A DNA stretch of 64,000 nt from Eutypa lata (GCA_022661535.1 JAKULF010000005.1:1736001-1800000), one strand, 5' to 3'. Numbered from the stretch's first letter, positions 1 through 13,744 are shown. The notes: a model not told the origin generated them from the letters alone. A program made the numbers and translations.

Positions 1-374
1 TCCAACCTCCATTTTGTTCGTCTTCACACGCTTGCCATTGTTGCATTTTACCTTCACACCGCCAACTAGTCATTTTTGGCATTGTTGGTTGCGATTATCT
101 TGTTACACACTTGGACATACCATTCCATCAACCAGATACTAGGCGCATTGGATCGTCGCCCAACTCCATTGTCAGCGGTATTTCCTTCTATTCAACTAAA
201 GAATACTCATTAGAGACGCGCACTACGCTTTGGAGTCTCACGACTACAAGTGTACGGGCCTCATAACAAAGGCTGGCACCTAATCTCCTAAATACACACT
301 ATCTTTAGGGAAGGCATGAGCTGGTAGTTGTATCGATATTCTAATAGATTCTGGGAGTACATCGACATAGAAAG
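1..374. other. 5' flank and leader of the Bud4-like gene
   Basis: No coding region is supported here. The stretch is pyrimidine-rich and probably holds the promoter and 5' leader of the gene starting at 375. No TATA box or other clear element stands out. Confidence 0.5.
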
Positions 375-3300
375 ATGTCTTCCGAGGAACCAGTAAGTAT
401 AGATTGTTGGAATGAACGGATTGGAAGAATGTAAGCACTGACTACATACCGTGCAGATCACGCAGCCTTTGCGTATCTCCAAAACACCTACTCAGTCACC
501 CACCAAAGCTGGCATTTCTCGCCCATTGTCAGAGATATCATCCACAGAGAAGCGACGGAATTCACCAAGCTGGAACCAACCCAACAAGGCAAGTTCATTC
601 ACCCCTTGCCTGAACATGCTAACTCGCCTGTATTGGAAATTGTCGCTAATATGTGTGGCGTAGAAGATGGGGCTGAACACTGATTCTTCTCCATTCCAAT
701 CATCCCCGTTGGATGGTACCACTTCCCCGCGCTTATTTTGGATGAATCGTCATGCCAAAAGCAACTCCAACACTGAGAATGACCTCTATGGTAGCCATGG
801 CACATCTCCCTCGCCGACAAGGCGTACGTCTATTGAGCGACTGCAGAAGGCTTCCCGGGTTAAGAACAGTACCATGTTCGCCCGAGAACAAAAACTAGAA
901 TATGACCCTACAAGACTACCTACGATAGAGAGACCCCTTGCTAAGGTCCAAGGCAATGCTTTCGGTGGTTCTGGTATCGCTGGTTTCCGCCCTGGCCACG
1001 GTCGAAGCCAGAGCCAACAGAACATTTCCTTCTCCAGCCCTAATAATAGCCCTACCAAGTCACCCCAATCACCAAACGCCGCCGGTAGTCCTACCCGAAG
1101 TCCAACCAAGGACCAAGGTTCTCCTATCAAATCTTCACTCTCTTCACACCGCTTTAAGAACAGCTGTGACTCACAGCCTTCTGACTTCTCTATTGAGAGC
1201 TCTTCTTTTGACGAGAAGCATGATCTACCTCATGGTAGATCACTCCACCGTCATGCGAAATCCGTCACATTCGATGCGGCTCCACCTCAAATCAACGAAT
1301 ATGAGATGGCCACCCCAGACCTGTCATCCGTGGGAACCAACTCTCGAGAAGGAAGCTTTGAGTCGGAAGAAGATGATTACGATGATTATGGTCCTTATCC
1401 AGGAATGGATGGCGACCTGCCAGATGACAGCTTCGATGCTTCATTGGAAGATACAGCTAAGACACCGGTGGTTGGGCCTGATGATTGGCGCCAAGACCGA
1501 GAGCATCGCTTTTCTAATAGCCCACTGCCCGAGACTACTCCAGCCCACCCTGCTGGAGCTCGGCCCCAGCATCATCGCAGCGACTCGTCTACCTCCAGTG
1601 GTGACCATCGCCCGCTACCACCGCTGCCTGGCACCCCTAACAACAGGTCCCATTCTTTTTCGTCAACCGGAACGTCTGCTACAGCAGATCGCATGCTTGG
1701 TTCGCCCAGAGGTTTACCATCGCCGCCCGCTGCGTTGGTCAGCAAGTCTGAGCTGCAGAACATTGGCAACGGAAAAATGTCACTCGAAGAACGCCTGAAG
1801 CTTATGATGCTCTCTGACGAGGTTAGTCCTAAGACAGACCATGCGACTAAGACATATGCCGAGCAACAGCGAGAGCGCCGCATGAGACGAGCTGGACCGC
1901 GCGATAAGGTCGGAAGCCCCGGTTCTGAACACGAAGATTCGATAGTGGAGTCGGTAATTGAGACAACTGAATTGGTAGTTGAGACAAACACCGAAACACA
2001 TGACGAGGTCCATGGTGAAACACACGAGACAGACAAAGAAGCACACGATGAGGTACACGAAGAGGAAAATTCAGAGGCAGATGACACTATTGGTGATATC
2101 TCTGGCCTTGACATAGACTACCAACTACCTAGCATCTCCCGGCAGTCCATCCTAAACCGTGTCAATGGCAACAAGGGCCTTGAACGGGACTCTGAATACA
2201 ACTTTAACTCGCCCGGTCCAGATTCAAGCCCGGCTCTGGGTGCCACTCCCTACGATCCAGATGTCCCTATCGATAGTATCGAGGACTCCATTATGGAGGA
2301 GGATCTCACAGAGCCAATGGAAGACAGCGTGATTATCACTAGAAGTGAGAACGCTGACATTTTCGACATCCTTCAACGACCTGTGGATGAAGAGACTGAA
2401 TCTCAGAGAGACGAGGCCGAGGATGATGATGAAAGTCACTATTCGGATGAAGATGAAGAAGATGAAGAAGATGAGGACGATGAAGACGATGAAGAAGAGC
2501 TCCCTACTCCTACTCAAGGTGGAGAGGGCGCCACCTCAACTCCTCAGGCATCTACTCCCACATGTCAAGACGCCATCACAAACTTCAGTGCTACCTTGCC
2601 TCGGGTGAACGAAAACAGTGCTAAGGACTCTGAGTTCACTCGCAGTTTCCAGTCCTACATGCTCCCCAGGCCTAAAGAAGCCGATGCAGTAACTCACACA
2701 GAGGGACATAGGATGTCCGATGCCCAAGTTCGTTCGGAGCGTACTTACACTCCTGAAATCTCTCTCCCCAAGCCAGATTATGATGGGTCCGGGTGGGGCG
2801 ATCCGGAGGAAGAGGAGGAAGAGGATCCTGGTACTCCCGAGTCGGTAATCCACCATCCCGTCTCCGATAGTGAAGAAGACATGTCGGAGGATGAACCGTT
2901 AGAATCACCCGGAGTTCCTGAACAGGTCGCTACTATCAAGGCTTCTGGATCTAAACTCAAAACCCGCCAATCAGCTACGCCTTCTGACCTCGCCGCTATG
3001 CGTGAGGCCCGAAGACAGGTCAGCCGAGAAATTGTTCCTAACATCCCGCCGATCCCGGAAAAGCATCGCAACCGTCTCTCGCGAGACTTGCAAACCGAGA
3101 ACACCAATAACCCCGCTAGCGACGATTTCTTAGAACGACACCCAAGCTTCAAGAAGCGAAGCTTGACGTTAGATCTTGACTTAGGTCTCAGTCTTGATCA
3201 GGATTTTGAACGGGTTATCGAGGCACAAAAGGTTGCATTTCAACAACTTATGTTCACCAATGAATTCCTAACTGCAAGTGGCAGCCCGACCAGACAAGTG

Positions 3301-5151
3301 TCTGACTCGAAGCCAATGATCGCGACTAGTGACGCATCAACCGGCAATGACACCAAAAAGCCAGTACTAAATGCTAACATAACTGCTCGTAAACAGCGCG
3401 GTTACCTCATGCGCCAAAACACGAAGGTAGTTGCCGCCAGCGATCGACCTGCTAGCGGTGATAAGCCCTCCGAAGACATCTACAACAACACCCGATCTGC
3501 CGGTAACTCACCCGTCAAGCAGCATCGCCCTCAGTCGTGGACCGTGGAGCCCTGGAATGGTAAGGCCAGGAGGAGCATTAGGAAACGCCACGCTCCTGGC
3601 ATGAGTGGGCCGGTACCACCTCTACCCGGGCAGGAGAGCAATGCAACAACCACACGAACCTCTTTACCAGAAGAGGAAGGCTCTGAATTAGCTACTGACG
3701 AATGCGGCGAGCGAGGAAGGCTGTTCGTGAAGGTGATGGGTGTGAAGGATCTTGATCTCCCTTTACCCAAGAGTATGTCTTCCCACAAACTACTATAACT
3801 AATAACAATGCACAGCGGCTAACCTTTACAACCAGATGAACGAACATGGTTTAGTCTAACACTCGATAACGGTGTCCACTGTGTGACGACGGCCTGGCTT
3901 GAGCTGGCTCGCAACGCCCCCATCGGCCAAGAGTTCGAGCTAGTCGTGCCCAACGACCTGGAGTTCCAGCTAACCCTTAACGTCAAGCTCGAGAAGCCGC
4001 CGCCGCAGTTGCAACGGGTACAGACATCGCCGACCAAGACGTCGAAGCCCAAGGCATCGACATTCTCACGGGTGTTCGCCAGCCCCAAGAAGCGGAAAGA
4101 GCTGGAAGCGCGACAGCGTGCTGCCGAGGAGGAGGCTCTCGCTCAGGCGCAGCGCGACGCGGCCACGCGCCAGCGCAAAATCGCCCCTACAGCCTGGGAC
4201 CTTCTATCGCCACTAGCAGCCGAGGACGGTAGCTTCGCCCGCGCGTACGTGTGTCTGAAGGAACACGAGACCCGCTGCTACGGCAGGCCCTACATGGCTG
4301 AGATCGCCGCCTTTAACGAGTGGGCCTGCGAGGAGGCGGGCTTCGCGAGCAGCGTCAAAAGCAAGCGAGCTGATGTCGCGGGCAACGCCGTCGTCCGCCG
4401 CGCCCCTTACAAGATCGGCAAGCTCGAGGTCCAGCTGCTGTTCGTCCCGCGCCCCAAGGGTTCTACGGATGATGACATGCCCAAGAGCATGAACTCGTGC
4501 ATCCGTGAGCTCAAGTCCGCCGAGGAGCGACTTAGCCGTAACTGGGAGGGTCATTTGAGCCAGCAGGGTGGAGATTGTCCGGTAAGTTTATCTCGACGTA
4601 CTATACATCTTGTTTGAAACTTGTAGTAGCTAACATGAGGTGACAAATAGTACTGGAGACGTCGTTATTTCAAGCTCGTCGGCACTAAGCTGACGGCATA
4701 TCATGAGACAACGCGGCAGCCCCGTGCAACGATTAACTTGTCGAACACACGGCGGCTAATCGACGACCGTCGGCAGCTTATGGCGAATCCCGCAGGCAAC
4801 AATGCGAACCCCGGCAAGTCACAAAGAAGGCGGTCAGCGTTTGCCGAAGAAGAAGAAGGCTACATGTTTGTTGAGGAAGGATTCCGGATCCGCTTCAACA
4901 ACGGCGAGGTGATCGACTTCTATGCCGACACACCCGAGGATAAGGAGGGTTGGATGAAGGTTCTCAGCGACGTCATCGGGCGCAGCAGCACTAGTGGAGC
5001 AGGCGCTGACTCGGATGACGATGCCCCCGGTAGCAGCAGTAGCGGTGGCCGGAGGAAGTGGTGCGACCTCGTCCTTAAGCGTGAAGAGGCGCTCCGGAAG
5101 CGTGCTGAGGGTAGAAGGGTCCATTCACGGACCAAGAGCATGGTCGTCTAA
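375..5151 (+). CDS. BUD4: Bud4/anillin-like septation protein with C-terminal PH domain
   Basis: Five exons: 375-392, 457-588, 664-3772, 3836-4581 and 4651-5151, giving about 1,501 residues. The first exon codes only six residues. Intron 2 (589-663) is a GC-AG intron with a GCAAGT donor; the other donors are GT. The N-terminal two thirds is low-complexity, rich in SPTK/SPTR-like Ser-Pro motifs and acidic runs (for example around 2403-2500). From about residue 1069 (GRLFVKVMGVKDLDLPLPK) an anillin-homology region begins, and exon 5 opens with YWRRRYFKL, the start of a PH domain running to about residue 1455. In yeasts and filamentous fungi Bud4/anillin-like proteins organise septins and the contractile ring at septation sites; that role is inferred from the family. 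The ATG at 375 was chosen because it splices in frame to the conserved N-terminal segment. The product class is well supported. Confidence 0.88.
589..663 (+). other. GC-AG intron in the Bud4-like gene
   Basis: The donor reads AAG|GCAAGT and the acceptor GTAG|AAG. Both flanks are phase 0 and join ...WNQPNK to KMGLNTDSS. Without this splice the upstream frame ends at the TAG at 661-663. No GT donor gives a comparable join. Confidence 0.75.
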
Positions 5152-6528
5152 TCGAACCTTTGGGCTCTGATTGGTGCTGATGATGATGACTCCACTGCTC
5201 GTTATACACCTACATTCTTGCCTACTTGCCTCTCGACCTGCCTCTTGTTCTTCTTGTCCCTACCTATTCTACATGCAATCCACTACAACGACATCACACT
5301 ATAACATGCCATGCCACGCCACGTTACGCCATGCAGCACTACTCTACCACGACGATACGCCCTCTCTATACATACGCCCTACACCATGTCTATGCCAATG
5401 CCATGCTACGCCGGCTATGATCACGATCTACGATCTAATACGAAGTCTTTGATGATCACTCACTCCCCAACTAGTACCTGAACTATGAAACAAAAGGCGT
5501 TCTCACTCTTCTGCAACCATAACCTCAACACTCACTTTCAAGAATCATTGAATTGAATCTGTTGTTCATGCACGCATGCTATACATACATCATACACACA
5601 TGCACTGTCTCCTGTTTTATTTATCTGTTTTTACTTCGTACATTCCACCTGCGGGTTTTCGACTCGTCTCATCTCGTCGTCTACCACTACCTTTACTATC
5701 GGCGAACTTTTATGGCGTCTGGTTGGTGGGCGTACTATTACTATTGCGATCATACCCACTACCTCGGCCATCCGTTGTTGAACCACTCCGATGGGGATAC
5801 GCCTTACAAGAGGCCTGCTTGCCTCCCTAATTGATACGCCAGTGCCGCCATCGTTACTCGTGTTTGTATACTTTTTAAGTCTTTTCTTCTTCGGGGCGTA
5901 ACTATGTTGTCTATTCACTTAGTCCAACGGAAGGAAACAAATAAGACAACGGTTTCAAGCAACCACGTGCTTATACATACACACACATACATGGTTCTCA
6001 AGTACCTCTTCTCCCCCTTCGCCTGCCTGCCTTTACGACACTATCCGGCACCAGGGCGGGAGAGAAACTCGATACATAAATACCCTCTGAGTATACGGAG
6101 GAAACTACAAACCCCCACATGGAAGGATAGATGGATGAACGGGCGCCCAAGGCCCGCGAGATGTCTTCAGGGTTCGAGAAAGAAACGAGCTCATTAAGGT
6201 ATCCATCCACATATACCATACACACTCTCACAAACACACATAGTCATTGCCAATTGTCATTATCATTGTTATTGTTATTATCCATCATCGCCTTGTCTCA
6301 TTACTTTTGTCTATTCGTCTTCTTTTTTTTCTTCTATAGCAATTCCATCCAAATCAAGTCAAGTCGGTTTTTAGGGCGCGCGCGCGGAGAAGGTGGAAGG
6401 AGGGCTGGCTTGCTTGCTTACTTGCCTTGTTTTTCTTGATTTGATTTGCTTTACTTACTTACATGCAATTCATTGCATTGCATGCCGTGCGTGCACTTCC
6501 TAGTAGTTAATCGTTTTTTTGTGTTGTT

Positions 6529-6566
6529 GGTGGTGGTCGAGATGGTGGTGGTGGTGGTGGTGGTGT
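6529..6566. repeat. GGT/TGG trinucleotide microsatellite
   Basis: Short run of GTTGG and then GGT units in the interval after the Bud4-like gene. It has no coding context. Confidence 0.8.
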
Positions 6567-7280
6567 TGTTGTGATTGTTGTGTATCGAGTATAATGCAGG
6601 AGTTCGTTCCGAGAAAAAAAGTTTACATATGTTGCTTCTTCGTCTTCGAGACTTCTTTCCTCTTGACGTTTCTGATGAATAATGTGATGTGCTTCCACAT
6701 GACATGTTAAGCTGTGAGTAGCTTGTGCTTGTGTAGTAAAGGGCTGTAGTAACTACTCTAAAGTGAGTGATATCGGCGCCTACTATAAGGCTAGGTTTTA
6801 AGGATGAGTGTTGGCGTCTTTATTGTCTAATGGTGGGTTGTTCATAATAATCGAAGATGATACAGTAGTGTTAAGATATCTCCTCCCCTAACCCTAAGAA
6901 TATAAGGAAGCATTCATTCCGTGAGAGACCAACCAACCATATGCTGCCCGTATATGAATGAACATTGTAGTTAGTGTATTCCATCTTCATTGCCAACCTT
7001 ACGCTTTACAGTACTTACTACAAGATCCATGTGACCTACCAGCCAGCCACTTACCTCCACACATCAATCACACTCACTCAGCACACAGGATTAAACAGGT
7101 AGAGAAAATTTTAGCTCATCAACTGAGTACATTCGTAGGTACTTGTAGATAGCCAGATAGATACCTAAGAGGTAGTTCTCACTCTCTAACTACCTAGTCT
7201 AGGTACCAACCAACTATGTAGGTATCTACGGGTATAAACTCGATCGATGGAACATACAAATTCTCGGCAAATAGGAGAGA

Positions 7281-7307
<27 letters not shown>
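7281..7307. repeat. TC dinucleotide microsatellite
   Basis: Thirteen uninterrupted TC units in intergenic DNA. Antisense frames across it give artefactual RERERE peptides. Confidence 0.9.
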
Positions 7308-7311
<4 letters not shown>

Positions 7312-7685
7312 CTCCAACGCAAGATAGCATCCATCTCTCGCAACGAAGATACGTGATGTCGGGGAGTACCATGATGGTGTTCCGGATACTGGAGGAAACC
7401 AAAGAGTATAGTTGTAGCCATCGAAAACGCCTTGACACCTTCTTTCCCTTCCGCCAGAAAAATCCGAGGGAAAAATCAAAAGACAAAAAAAAAATCAAAA
7501 TCCTTTTTTTATCCACATAACGATGGCTACTGACTGAGGTAGGGCCAAATTACAAACAAGGGGCGATTAGGAGGATGAGAATGGAGCCGCTAGATGGGTA
7601 GCATAGACGCAGGTAAGTGTCGTCCAAACCCAGAATGAGGCGGAAATACCTCGAATCTAATTGATCGATCGATTGATCGATTGAT

Positions 7686-9640
7686 TTATTTCTTGGTTTT
7701 CTGCTTCTTCGGCTTCGGGATCTCCTTTTCCTTCGCCTTCTCATCGTCCTCATCTTCGTCGAGCATCATATCGTCGTCGTCATCGTCATCGTCATCGTCA
7801 TCACCACCACCACCACCACCGCCACCCTGGTTAGCGTCGACGTCGCTCTCGGCACTACCGGAGCCCGACGACTCGTGCGCGGAGTCATATTCCTCGGCGA
7901 CATCGCTTTCGCTCTCAGCGCGGAAATCCTCGTCGACGCTCTCGTCGTCCTCGTCGGCGGAGCCGCGATCGGCGCCGCCGCCACCGCCACCACCCGCGCC
8001 CACCACCTCTTCTTCCGAGTCGTCCATGGCCTCCTGGCGGAGGGCGGCCGCTAGCAGCTTGCCGTCCTCGTCGATCTCGTTCTTAACGCGGAGGCCCTTG
8101 AGCTTGAAGAAGTCCTCGAGGGCGCGCAGGTCCTCGCGGTTGATGTTGCTGAACTGGTGCGACGTGCCGCTCGTCAGGTGCACGGTGATGTCGAAGGTGG
8201 AGAGGGCCGAGACGGCGCCGCCGACGCGCGAGAACGTGATGGACGTGGTCTGGTCGTACGACACGTACGTGGCCGGCTTGGGCACGAACATGAAGGCCTT
8301 CTCGAGGCAGTACAGGAAGCCCTCGGCGGCCTTGATCGAGCACTTGATGCCGTACTGCTGCCGGTGCGTGATGAAATCCTTGGCGGGCGACGTGATCTTC
8401 TTGTTGGCGAGACCTTTGAAGATGTAGGTGACGACCTGGTGGAGGGGCTGCTCGTAGTGGGCCTGCAGGCGGTCCTTGTAGTTCTCGTTCAGCTGCTCCT
8501 CGGTGAGGTTGAGATCGATCGTCACCTCCTCGTCCTTCTTAGCCTGCATTACCAGGAATGGATACCTCGTCTGTCCTTGACGGAGCGGGGGATCTAATCC
8601 TATGCAGAGCATGCAGTGCATCTCATCAGGCTTAGGAAGGACCATGAATTTCTTGACGGCGTCGTACTGGATCTTGTAGTCGTACGTCTTACCGCGGAGG
8701 CGGAACGAGGACTCGTACATGTCGATATCGAATCGTCCTCTGCGTGGTAGCGGTCAGCAAGAGTGGAATAACTCACACGGGCAAGGCTTCGGAAAATGAC
8801 ATACCTGGGTGTGAGGTGCAAGACCTCCAAGAAAGTGGCGATGGCGTCGCCGGCGGTTTCACCGATCTCAGCTTTGTCGATAAGGGTCTCATAAAATAGG
8901 GTCGCGGCGTTCTTCTCTTCTTCTTCAGCGTCACTGCCAGCTTCCTCTCCCTCCGTCTCTTTGCGAGTGGTAGTTCCGGGTATGTAAAATCGCATCTCAC
9001 ACAGTTGATCCTTGCCTGCACCAGATTTCTTGCCACGTCCTCTCGCACCACCCAGATGGCCGTTGGTGCCGGTGTCGTCGGCGTTCGAGGCGGTAAACTC
9101 GACGGCAACTTCGTTGCGGCCGGCCAAGTTCGTGTTGGATACCTCAGAGTAGGGGATCTCGAACGCGGGCTTGTTCTGGACGTTGAAAACAAGCTCAGCC
9201 TTGGTGAATTCGGTCTTGCCCCAGTTCCAGCCTCGCAGGGCATGTTCCTTGCCCTCGAGGTTTATGCTGTACCAATTCTTAAAGATCTTGCTTAAACGCT
9301 CGAGGTCCTCCTGCTGGAACCCGTCGAGGTGGACTACTTCTGACGATCGCTTCAGGATCTTGACCTCGTAGCCTTTTGCCGCACGACTCCATTGCGCGCT
9401 AGCGACATCACCGCTATCGAGGGTGAAGGTGTTGCCACCGCCAGATGGTTTCCATCCCAGACCGTTCTCGGCGAATCTGCATTTTCCGGACTCTTTGGAG
9501 AGGTCGAGGTAGATGTTGTCGAAGTTCTCGCTAAAAGAGAGCGCTCGAGTTAGTAAGGTGAAACAGTATGATATAGCAAATAGCATCAAATAGCTAGTCA
9601 CTAGTGAGTACAGGTAGTTAGGTACTTACAAAGCCGCCAT
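7686..9640 (-). CDS. POB3: FACT complex subunit Pob3 (SSRP1-like histone chaperone)
   Basis: Three exons on the minus strand: 9640-9630, 9530-8805 and 8739-7686, giving 596 residues. The first exon is only 11 nt (ATG GCG GCT TT) and splices in frame to ENFDNIYLDLSKESGKCRF, the typical Pob3 start. The N-terminal Pob3/SSRP1 PH-like domain is followed by the structure-recognition region. It crosses the second intron at LTPR|GRFDIDMYESSFRLRG, and a second PH-like (Rtt106-type) domain covers roughly residues 365-475. The tail from about 480 is strongly acidic, with an 11-residue Asp run and a basic C-terminus (KPKKQKTKK). There is no HMG box, as expected in fungi, where Nhp6-type proteins supply it. 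FACT handles H2A-H2B during transcription and replication in the nucleus. The gene diverges from the coronin gene. Confidence 0.95.
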
Positions 9641-10661
9641 TTTGATAGATGTGGGTACTATCTCCGTTGGCAAACTTCAGATAGAAAAGTTCAGATGATG
9701 CCAGACACTGAGAATACTGGCGGTGGTGACGGAGAAGGGGGAAAGAAGCAGGGAAGAAAAGTTGTAAAAAGGAAACCCCAAAGATTTCCCAGGTGCAATC
9801 AGGGCTGGCGCGACCTCTCGAGAAGAAACGCGACCGGCTCTGCTAAGTCGAGCTTTTTGGCGTAAATTGACTGAGCCAGCCACGTGATTATCTCAGGTAG
9901 GTAAGTAACTAGAGCTACCTCAGTAGCATCATCTCTCTCCTAAGATTCCCTAAAAGGCTTAGTAGCTTCTATTTTACGATATTTACCTCCAACCCACCTA
10001 TTCATACGTAGTTACTGCAGTTACCTCAGCGATTGCCCCGCTAGTTATACCTACATACATACAGCAACAGGGCACTCTGCACTCTGCACAGGATGCATTA
10101 GGGACCACAGGGACCTCCTACCAAGTCCCACCTGCCCACTAACTAAGATGTTGGTAGCGTATCAAAGCTGTTCCTCCTCCCCCTAAACTAATGTCGTTCA
10201 CGAATGATGATGAGACCAGATATGTAGAAAGGATGATCAAGATCCTATTATTATTAGTAGTAGATTTGAATTAAAGTCGTCAGTTGAGTGACCAAACAGC
10301 AATCGCAATTGAGTTGACAATTACAAGATCAGAGGATCATTCCATTTGCAGTCGCATAATCAAGTATCAAGGAATCCACCTGTTATTAGTTACATACGTA
10401 CATAGTAGAAAGCACATACTACCTGACTACCTGACTACCTGACTACGTACGCATAACTCATACCCCTACCAACCTACAGAACCTTGTCTTGTCTGATGTT
10501 TTTCTCTCTCTCTGACTTTCATCACACAGCCTCGTTCTAGTTTGCTATTTTACTTCAGTCACCCTCCCTTCTCCTTTTCACATCTTCTAATTCATAACTA
10601 ATCCTACATACCTATCCAACCTATTACTTCTTAATATTCCACTCCTACGTACATTATAACT
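9641..10661. other. Divergent promoter region, POB3 and coronin
   Basis: About 1 kb between two divergently transcribed housekeeping genes. It is likely to hold both promoters. Three copies of an 8-nt CTACCTGA unit lie near 10420-10447, and a pyrimidine-rich stretch (10498-10600) precedes the coronin start. No coding sequence was recognised. Confidence 0.6.
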
Positions 10662-12865
10662 ATGTCTGGTCGCTTCGTTAGGGCGTCCAAGTATCGTATG
10701 TCAGCCTCAGCCCCCCTTTCTACTATCAGATGCGCCTTGAAACGAAACTAACCTTAGCATCGTGATAAACAGGACATGTCTTTGGCAAGTCGACACGGAA
10801 GGATTCCTGCTACGATAATATACGTGTTAGTCGAAATGCTTGGGATACAAATTTAGTTAAGGTTCGATCTACCCTTTGCGCGTCCGCTGTTGTTCGCCTA
10901 GATCATTCTCACTAATCGGAACTCGTCACGATAGGTGAATCCCGAATATTTGGCTGTCAATTGGGATGCCAGTGGTGGAGGCGCCTTCGCCGTTATCCCA
11001 TTAAATGAGAGGGGCAAGCTCCCCGACGTAATTCCCCTGTTTCGCGGTCATACTGCCGTTGTAACTGATACCGACTGGTGCGCACGCGACCCCACGTCCT
11101 ACGATGCCTACATAGAAACTCCCGACCCGTTAAGCCTAACATTTCTTGTTTGTTAAGGAACCCTTTTGACGATCGCGTAATCGCCTCCGCCTCCGATGAT
11201 GGAAAGGTCATGATCTGGCAGGTGCCAGAAGGCTTCACATTATTTACCGACGCCGAGGAGCCCGCCGATGTCGCCCCCATTGCCAAGTTCACCGGTCACA
11301 CGAGGAAGGTTGGTCAGGTCGTGTTTAATCCCGCCGCTGAGAATATCCTCGCCTCTGCTTCGGGAGACCTCAGTGTTAAGATCTGGGACATTGGTTCCGG
11401 TTCTGCTGTTCACGCCCTGAAGCATTCCGATATCATCCAGAGCTTATCGTGGAACGCTGCTGGCTCAATGCTGGTTACCACCTCTAGAGATAAGAAGATT
11501 CGCGTATGGGACGTCCGTCAAGAACGCCCGGCACACGAGGGGCCCGGCCACGAGGGAGCCAAGAACAGTCGAGTAGTCTGGCTCGGAGAACACAACCGAT
11601 TCGCCACCACTGGTTTCTCCAAGATGAGCGACCGTCAACTTGCTCTATGGGAACCTGGCAGCACTTCGCCAATCGGTGGCTTCACCACGCTTGACAGTAT
11701 CTCTGGTGTTTGCATGCCATTCTGGGGTAAGCTCGTCATTGGCATATCATTGTTTGTTCCTTTCCTCTAACGTCACGTTTTAGATGACAGCTGTAATTGT
11801 TTGTATCTCGCTGGAAAGGGGTAAGTCACCTAATTATTGCGATGACGTGCTGGAGCTAGTCTAACGATGCTTGGTTCTTAGCGATGGGAACATTCGCTAC
11901 TTTGAATACGAGAACGACAAATTCGAGTTCCTATCGGAGTACAAATCTGCCGACCCTCAACGAGGAGTTGCCTTTGTGCCGAAGCGCGGTGTCAACGTAG
12001 GTCACTCGTCAATAAGGAAGTTGACACTATTGCTAACACCACAATCAAGGTCCACGAAAATGAGGTCATGAGAGCTTACAAGACCGTTAATGATAATTAC
12101 ATCGAGCCTATTTCGTTTACTGTGCCCCGTCGCGCCGAAACGTTCCAGTCGGATATCTTCCCTCCGGCGGTCGGCACGAAACCGGGTCTAAGTGCCGCGG
12201 ATTGGCTATCGGGCAAGACAGCCCTACCACCGAAGATTGACTTCGAGAGCATTTACGAGGGTAATGCGCCGGTAGAGATCCCATCCGACTACAAGCCTGC
12301 TGCTGCTGCCCCTGCGCCTGCTCCGGCCCCGAAGCCCGTACCAAAGGAGCCAGAGCCTGCGCCTGCACCAGTAGCAACTCGCGCGCCGCCACCTGATATC
12401 AAGGACCAGAAGAGCTCAATTGCAGCTATGGCGTCTAAGTACAACGACAAGGAGGAGGAAGATGACGACGATACGTCGAGCTTTGAAGAAATCTCAAAGC
12501 CACCTCCACGAGTCTCGACACTAACGAAGCCTGTCGTCCCCACCTCTATCAGCCCAACCAAGACGACGACAGCAGCACCACCCAAGCCAGCCTCCCCAAT
12601 AAAGTTGCCGTCATACTCAACCCAAAGCACGGCAACGCCGACACCGGCTTCCACCAGTGCGACCAGCCCAGCGGTGGAGCAATCGCTTGAGCAGATCAAG
12701 CAGCTTTTGGTGGACCAGACGAAGTTGATCAGCGTGCAGGGTGAACACATCACCCACCTCACGGCCGAGATAGACGGCCTGAAGAAGAAGGTCGGTTCCG
12801 GGTCGCAGGACCAGAACGAGCGCATCCGCCAACTAGAACTGGAGCTGGAATCTCTCAAGTCATGA
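10662..12865 (+). CDS. CRN1: Coronin, WD40 actin-binding protein
   Basis: Seven exons: 10662-10695, 10773-10861, 10935-11077, 11158-11726, 11784-11820, 11882-11996 and 12050-12865, giving 600 residues. The N-terminus (MSGRFVRASKYRHVFGKSTR) is the coronin signature. WD40 repeats follow (FRGHTAVVTDTDW, ASASDDGKVMIW, ASASGDLSVKIWDI, TTSRDKKIRVWDV), then the conserved coronin extension (GKGDGNIRYFEYENDKFEFL ... TVPRR). The middle-to-C-terminal linker is Pro/Ala-rich with an acidic patch. The last ~50 residues (LEQIKQLLVDQTKLI ... RIRQLELELESL) form a coiled coil. In yeast, coronin binds F-actin and regulates Arp2/3 at cortical patches; that function is inferred from the family. All splice junctions keep frame. 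Intron 3 has a GTGCGC donor and AAG acceptor, the weakest of the set. Confidence 0.94.
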
Positions 12866-13744
12866 TGGATGTCCCCTACTTGTCTGTCTGTATATCTGAT
12901 TGTAGCATGCGGAAGCAGCAGGATGCTGAGAGAGGGGGGGAGGGGAGTGTGTGTAAGGGTATGTATGTGTGGATAGGATAGAGCAGAAAGAAGGAAAACG
13001 AATGTATTGAGTTCGAGTTTAGTGGCTGCTGGATGGATAATGACCGTTCAATGACAAAGCATGTATTTAGATCCAAATTCAAGTCAAGCATTACTCGCTA
13101 AAAAAGAAGAAGGGAAAAGGAGACGTTGATTGCGATAATGTAGCTTAGCTGTTCCCTTTACGAGCCCGTGATAGTAGCATAATGACTCGGTACAATGTTT
13201 ACAACGGTGTCTGGAACCCAGTATAGCTTGTGTGTGCTAATATTTGATGCTTTGGCTACCCCTATTGCTAGTCTTATCTTTGGGTGGGGGGCACTTCACC
13301 CTATTTCAGTATACTCTTGTATAATACTATAGTTCTAATTAACCTATGAACACTTGTTTATAGTCTTCTGAATATGGTGGGAAAGCTGGTCATACTTACG
13401 CAACGTTCATCTGAACAAGCATGCAAAAGCTCTCGTTTGGAATGTCCCATAGCCATATGTGCGTAACCCCTTTTCTTTTGTTCTATTAACAGACTTGCCT
13501 CCACCAGCATATTAATTAGCATGTGACTACCATAAGATATGAATCACAGAAGGTCCCTGTGTCACTACACGGTATCAATCAGTGAATGGCCATGCGCTGA
13601 CTGGGATCTATTTAAACCCTTCGAGGACTCCACTCGAGTCCTTGGGCAAACCATCCCTTTCCCCTACATCATCCACTTTACAGAGGAAAATATCAAAACT
13701 ACTGCATAACTTCCTAGTTATAACAAACTACCAAATAATCCACG
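12866..13744. other. Intergenic region after the coronin gene
   Basis: No coding region is supported. A G-rich patch lies near 12932-12960. A TATTTAAA-like element at 13607-13617 sits about 130 bp upstream of the small secreted-protein gene and may be its TATA box. Confidence 0.5.

Larger units (their letters stand above)
5152..7685. other. Long non-coding interval between convergent genes
   Basis: About 2.5 kb between the stop of the Bud4-like gene and the stop of POB3. Frames are short and low-complexity, and none resembles a protein. It must hold both 3' ends. It contains a GGT run near 6529-6566 and a TC run at 7281-7307, plus several TAGGTA/TACCTA motifs (7138-7210). Confidence 0.55.

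Noticed and set aside
938..1798. 286-codon frame on the plus strand
   Set aside because: It is an alternate frame inside exon 3 of the Bud4-like gene, with no family resemblance.
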